DNA of 7,791 nucleotides from an uncultured Clostridia bacterium (GTDB taxonomy: Bacteria; Bacillota; Clostridia; Oscillospirales; Ruminococcaceae): positions 1-7,791 of the forward strand of contig CAMNDR010000032.1 in the NCBI GenBank assembly GCA_946535685.1, written 5' to 3'. Every line of letters begins with the position of its first letter. The first letter of the stretch is position 1. A program made the translations under genes and the position numbers. Shown one piece after another: positions 6,191-7,791 of this stretch. The notes under the pieces were generated by a model. It had not been told where the DNA came from and searched no databases. It saw nothing but the letters and a program-made list of their open reading frames with translations.

Positions 6191-7270
6191 ATGGCAAAGA
6201 AGAGAATCGGCATCCTGACATCCGGCGGTGACTGTCCCGGTCTGAACGCGACCATCCGCGGCGTCGTCAAGGCATGCTACGAAAGAATGGGCGAGGACAA
6301 TGTGGAGATCGTCGGCATTTCCAACGGCTACTACGGTCTGATCCACGGTCTGTGCAGAACGATGCAGCCTTCGGAATTTTCCGGCATCCTGACCCAGGGC
6401 GGCACCATCCTCGGCACAAAGCGCCAGCCGTTCAAGATGATGACGGTCATCGGCGAAGACAATGTCGATAAGGTCAAGAATATGAAGGAAACCTACAAAA
6501 AGGAGCGTCTGGACTGCCTGCTGACCCTCGGCGGCAACGGCACCCACAAGACCTCTGCGCTCCTGGCAGATGAGGGACTGAATGTGATCGGTCTGCCGAA
6601 AACGATCGACAACGACCTGTTCGGCACAGATGTGACCTTCGGCTTCCACACAGCAGTGGACATTGCAACAGACGTGCTTGACCGTCTGCATACCACGGCA
6701 GCAAGCCATTCCCGCATCATCGTCTGTGAGATCATGGGCAACAAGGCCGGCTGGCTGACGCTGTACGCAGGCATTGCCGGCGGTGCAGACATCATCCTGC
6801 TGCCGGAGATCCCGTATGATATCGACAGCGTCTGCAGCGCTGTTGTGAAGCGTGCGCAGAAGGGCAAGGCATTCTCGATCCTTGCGGTGGCAGAGGGCGT
6901 ATTTGACACCAAGACTGCCAAGCTCAAGAAGAAGGAGCGTGAGGCATACCGTGCCGAAAACGGCAACGACACCGCCCGCATCGCTGCGCAGATCGAGAAG
7001 AACACGGGCATCGAAGCTCGTGTCTGCGTACCCGGCCACATGCTCCGCGGCGGCACACCGAGTGCCTATGACCGCCTGCTGGCGACGCAGTTCGGCGTAC
7101 ATGCCGCCAAGCTGATCGCTGAGGAGAAGTTCGGCCGCACGGTTGCCTATGTAGACGGCAAAGTCACCGCCAACAAGCTCGCCGACATCGCCGGCAAGAA
7201 AAAGCTCGTCGATCCCAAGGGGCAGGAAGTCCAGACCGCCCGTGACCTCGGCATCTCCTTCGGCGACTAA
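6191..7270 (+). CDS. pfkA: 6-phosphofructokinase, group III (ATP- or PPi-dependent)
   Basis: The 359-residue cytoplasmic enzyme phosphorylates fructose 6-phosphate to fructose 1,6-bisphosphate, the committing step of glycolysis. Visible motifs: the phosphate-donor loop TSGGDCPGLNA (10-20), GGNGT (114-118), the catalytic loop PKTIDND (136-142) with D140 as base, MGNKAG (182-187) in place of MGRHCG, AEG (234-236) with the substrate-binding Glu, and GHMLRGGTPSAYDR (282-295) for the sugar phosphate. Length and the KTIDND form fit the mixed-substrate group III rather than classic bacterial ATP-PfkA (about 320 residues). K137 is the residue usually linked with pyrophosphate use, whereas G117 retains the glycine linked with ATP, so the donor is uncertain. 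The start has an excellent AAAGGAGG site 8 bases upstream. The 69-base repeats begin two bases after its stop. Confidence 0.93.
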   Translation: MAKKRIGILTSGGDCPGLNATIRGVVKACYERMGEDNVEIVGISNGYYGLIHGLCRTMQPSEFSGILTQGGTILGTKRQPFKMMTVIGEDNVDKVKNMKETYKKERLDCLLTLGGNGTHKTSALLADEGLNVIGLPKTIDNDLFGTDVTFGFHTAVDIATDVLDRLHTTAASHSRIIVCEIMGNKAGWLTLYAGIAGGADIILLPEIPYDIDSVCSAVVKRAQKGKAFSILAVAEGVFDTKTAKLKKKEREAYRAENGNDTARIAAQIEKNTGIEARVCVPGHMLRGGTPSAYDRLLATQFGVHAAKLIAEEKFGRTVAYVDGKVTANKLADIAGKKKLVDPKGQEVQTARDLGISFGD

Positions 7271-7271
7271 G

Positions 7272-7409
7272 GCGGGGAGCCCCCGCTGGCGATTTGCTTC
7301 GAGGATTACGGTACACTTTTTCACCGACCGCATGCCCCCAGCGGGGAGCCCCCGCTGGCGATTTGCTTCGAGAATTACAATGCACTTTTTCACCAACCGC
7401 ATGCCCCCA
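7272..7409 (+). repeat. Two tandem copies of a 69-base palindrome-containing repeat
   Basis: Copy one is 7272-7340 and copy two 7341-7409, directly abutting; by eye they match at 64 of 69 positions. Each begins with the hairpin GCGGGG-agc-CCCCGC, continues through a conserved single-stranded middle (TGGCGATTTGCTTCGAG), carries CACTTTTTCACC, and ends in CCGCATGCCCCCA. The differences cluster in the middle and leave the hairpin arms untouched. Only two copies and no spacers are present, so it is not a CRISPR array. The length is a multiple of three and several frames stay open, but no start with a ribosome site is seen. Likely a small mobile palindromic element or duplicated intergenic unit; function unknown. 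Confidence 0.9.
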
Positions 7410-7432
7410 ACGGCTATCGCCGAAGGGGGCAT
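7401..7432. repeat. Nested stem-loop closing the 69-base repeat tract
   Basis: ATGCCCCC at the end of repeat copy two (7401-7408) pairs with GGGGGCAT (7425-7432); inside, CGGC (7411-7414) pairs with GCCG (7419-7422) around TATC. The result is a nearly continuous 12-bp stem with an internal AA/AA loop. It uses the tail of the second repeat, so the tract looks like a unit with a dedicated closing arm. No T-run follows. Confidence 0.65.
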
Positions 7433-7453
7433 TGCTGTGCTTGTTCACACATC

Positions 7454-7500
7454 GCCGCCATTCGGCGGCTCCTGCGCAGTTCTTCGGGGCTGCAAGCCCC
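7454..7500. repeat. Two further GC-rich stem-loops
   Basis: GCCGCC (7454-7459) pairs with GGCGGC (7464-7469) around ATTC. GGGGCT (7486-7491) pairs with AGCCCC (7495-7500) around GCA; this is the same core and loop as the hairpin at 89-109. No promoter or convincing reading frame surrounds them. Confidence 0.6.
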
Positions 7501-7607
7501 CAAAACCCCGCTCTCACCATAGCCGAAAAAACCTCTCTTTTTGCATAAACGAGGGCAAATTCTGATCCAAAATCCGATTTTGGCATAGAAGATCCCCTCC
7601 CCGAGCG
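7501..7607. other. Non-coding spacer with a small palindrome before the insertion sequence
   Basis: This stretch carries no supported gene. CCAAAAT (7567-7573) pairs with ATTTTGG (7577-7583) around CCG. CTCTCTTTTTGCATAAA around 7530-7547 is T-rich, but no strong stem directly precedes it. The stretch ends at the insertion sequence boundary near 7608. With 7271-7500 it forms a gap of about 337 bases without genes. Confidence 0.5.
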
Positions 7608-7655
7608 TGAACTGACCCCAAAAAGTTAGACAAACTTTTCAAAGAAAACTTATGC

Positions 7656-7685
7656 AAAGCGACTAAGAGAAATCTTGGTCGCTTT
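7656..7685. terminator. Stem-loop terminator inside the insertion sequence end
   Basis: AAAGCGACTAAGA (7656-7668) pairs with TCTTGGTCGCTTT (7673-7685), 13 bp with one wobble, around a GAAA loop. On the + strand it ends in TTTTGTT, so it could block transcription entering the element from the phosphofructokinase side. On the minus strand it lies just after the transposase stop, with a poorer T-run. Such a position fits a bidirectional terminator. Confidence 0.7.
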
Positions 7686-7687
7686 TG

Positions 7688-7791
7688 TTATGCAGCGTTG
7701 AGCCTGTATTCAACAGGTGACATACCATCAAGCTTAAGCTTGATTCGTTTCGTATTGTACCATTCAATATATGCCTTGAGTTCGGCAATGA
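7688..7791 (-). CDS. IS3-family transposase OrfB, C-terminal fragment
   Basis: The 33 C-terminal residues are visible; the gene continues past the right edge. The fragment reads IAELKAYIEWYNTKRI, then LKLDGMSPVEYR and ends NAA. This is the typical tail of the DDE integrase OrfB of IS3/IS150 elements, where a YIxxYNxxRxxxxLxxxSPxEYR pattern follows the last catalytic Glu. The catalytic D, D and E are outside the window, so whether the enzyme is intact cannot be judged. The stop codon is the complement of 7688-7690, about 80 bases from the element end, a normal distance. Confidence 0.88.
   Translation of the reverse strand, partial: IAELKAYIEWYNTKRIKLKLDGMSPVEYRLNAA

Larger units (their letters stand above)
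7608..7791 (-). mobile_element. IS3-family (IS150-like) insertion sequence, right end, partial
   Basis: The terminus reads TGAACTGACCCCAAAAAGTT, beginning with the TG usual for IS3-family ends and similar to ends I recall from IS150-group elements in Firmicutes. Inside it is the 3' end of a minus-strand transposase (stop at 7688-7690). The AT-richer composition contrasts with the host genes. The other terminal repeat and any target-site duplication lie outside the window, so the exact boundary (7608, give or take a few bases) is inferred from the terminal motif. Confidence 0.8.

Noticed and set aside
7272..7409. A possible minimal CRISPR array.
   Set aside because: The two repeats touch with no spacer, are too long, and no cas gene is nearby.
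6173..7432. A 419-residue open frame on the minus strand across the phosphofructokinase gene, including the repeats (repeated VKKCTVILEANRQRGLPA-like segments).
   Set aside because: It mirrors a clearly recognisable enzyme gene, the product resembles no known family, and its repeated N-terminal part is just the translation of the 69-base DNA repeat.
7242..7565. A 107-residue + strand frame with a 23-residue tandem repeat.
   Set aside because: It starts inside the phosphofructokinase gene in another frame without a ribosome site; the peptide repeat follows from the 69-base DNA repeat being a multiple of three.

Overview
The window looks like a piece of chromosome from an anaerobic Gram-positive gut or rumen bacterium of the Ruminococcus/Oscillospiraceae type (class Clostridia). 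The main reasons are a secreted protein with a type I dockerin (the plug that docks enzymes onto cellulosome scaffoldins), strong AGGAGG-type ribosome binding sites, a sigma-A consensus promoter, and protein variants typical of Clostridia. Coding DNA is GC-rich. The right edge is AT-richer and belongs to an insertion sequence. The genus assignment is inference; no rRNA or tRNA is present to settle it.

Layout. 1-147: a spacer packed with three stem-loops. 148-2126: a two-gene unit, a small flavodoxin-fold protein overlapping by 4 bases (ATGA) a secreted, dockerin-bearing right-handed beta-helix protein; it closes with a rho-independent terminator (2134-2160). 2186-2320: a consensus promoter and a roughly 100-base leader containing small stems and a possible upstream reading frame. 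2321-5308: a membrane-anchored PAS-GGDEF-EAL protein, predicted to be a c-di-GMP phosphodiesterase with a dead GGDEF domain, followed with no gap by a PAQR/hemolysin-III type seven-helix membrane protein. 5309-5385: two stem-loops. 5386-6045: a DUF4272 protein of unknown function. 6046-6190: three stem-loops and a probable promoter. 6191-7270: a group III 6-phosphofructokinase. 7271-7607: no gene, but two tandem 69-base repeats and several palindromes. 7608-7791: the end of an IS3-family (IS150-like) element with the 3' end of its transposase on the minus strand.

How the parts relate. All host genes run on the + strand, but they fall into independent transcription units rather than one pathway: plant-polysaccharide attachment or degradation (dockerin protein), c-di-GMP turnover coupled to a membrane protein, an orphan DUF4272 gene, and glycolysis. 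The features least explained by ordinary annotation are the GC-rich hairpins found in most of the spacers, the 69-base tandem repeat after the phosphofructokinase gene, and the structured leader with an overlapping upstream reading frame before the c-di-GMP gene. I found no CRISPR array, phage module, toxin-antitoxin pair or clear defence system.
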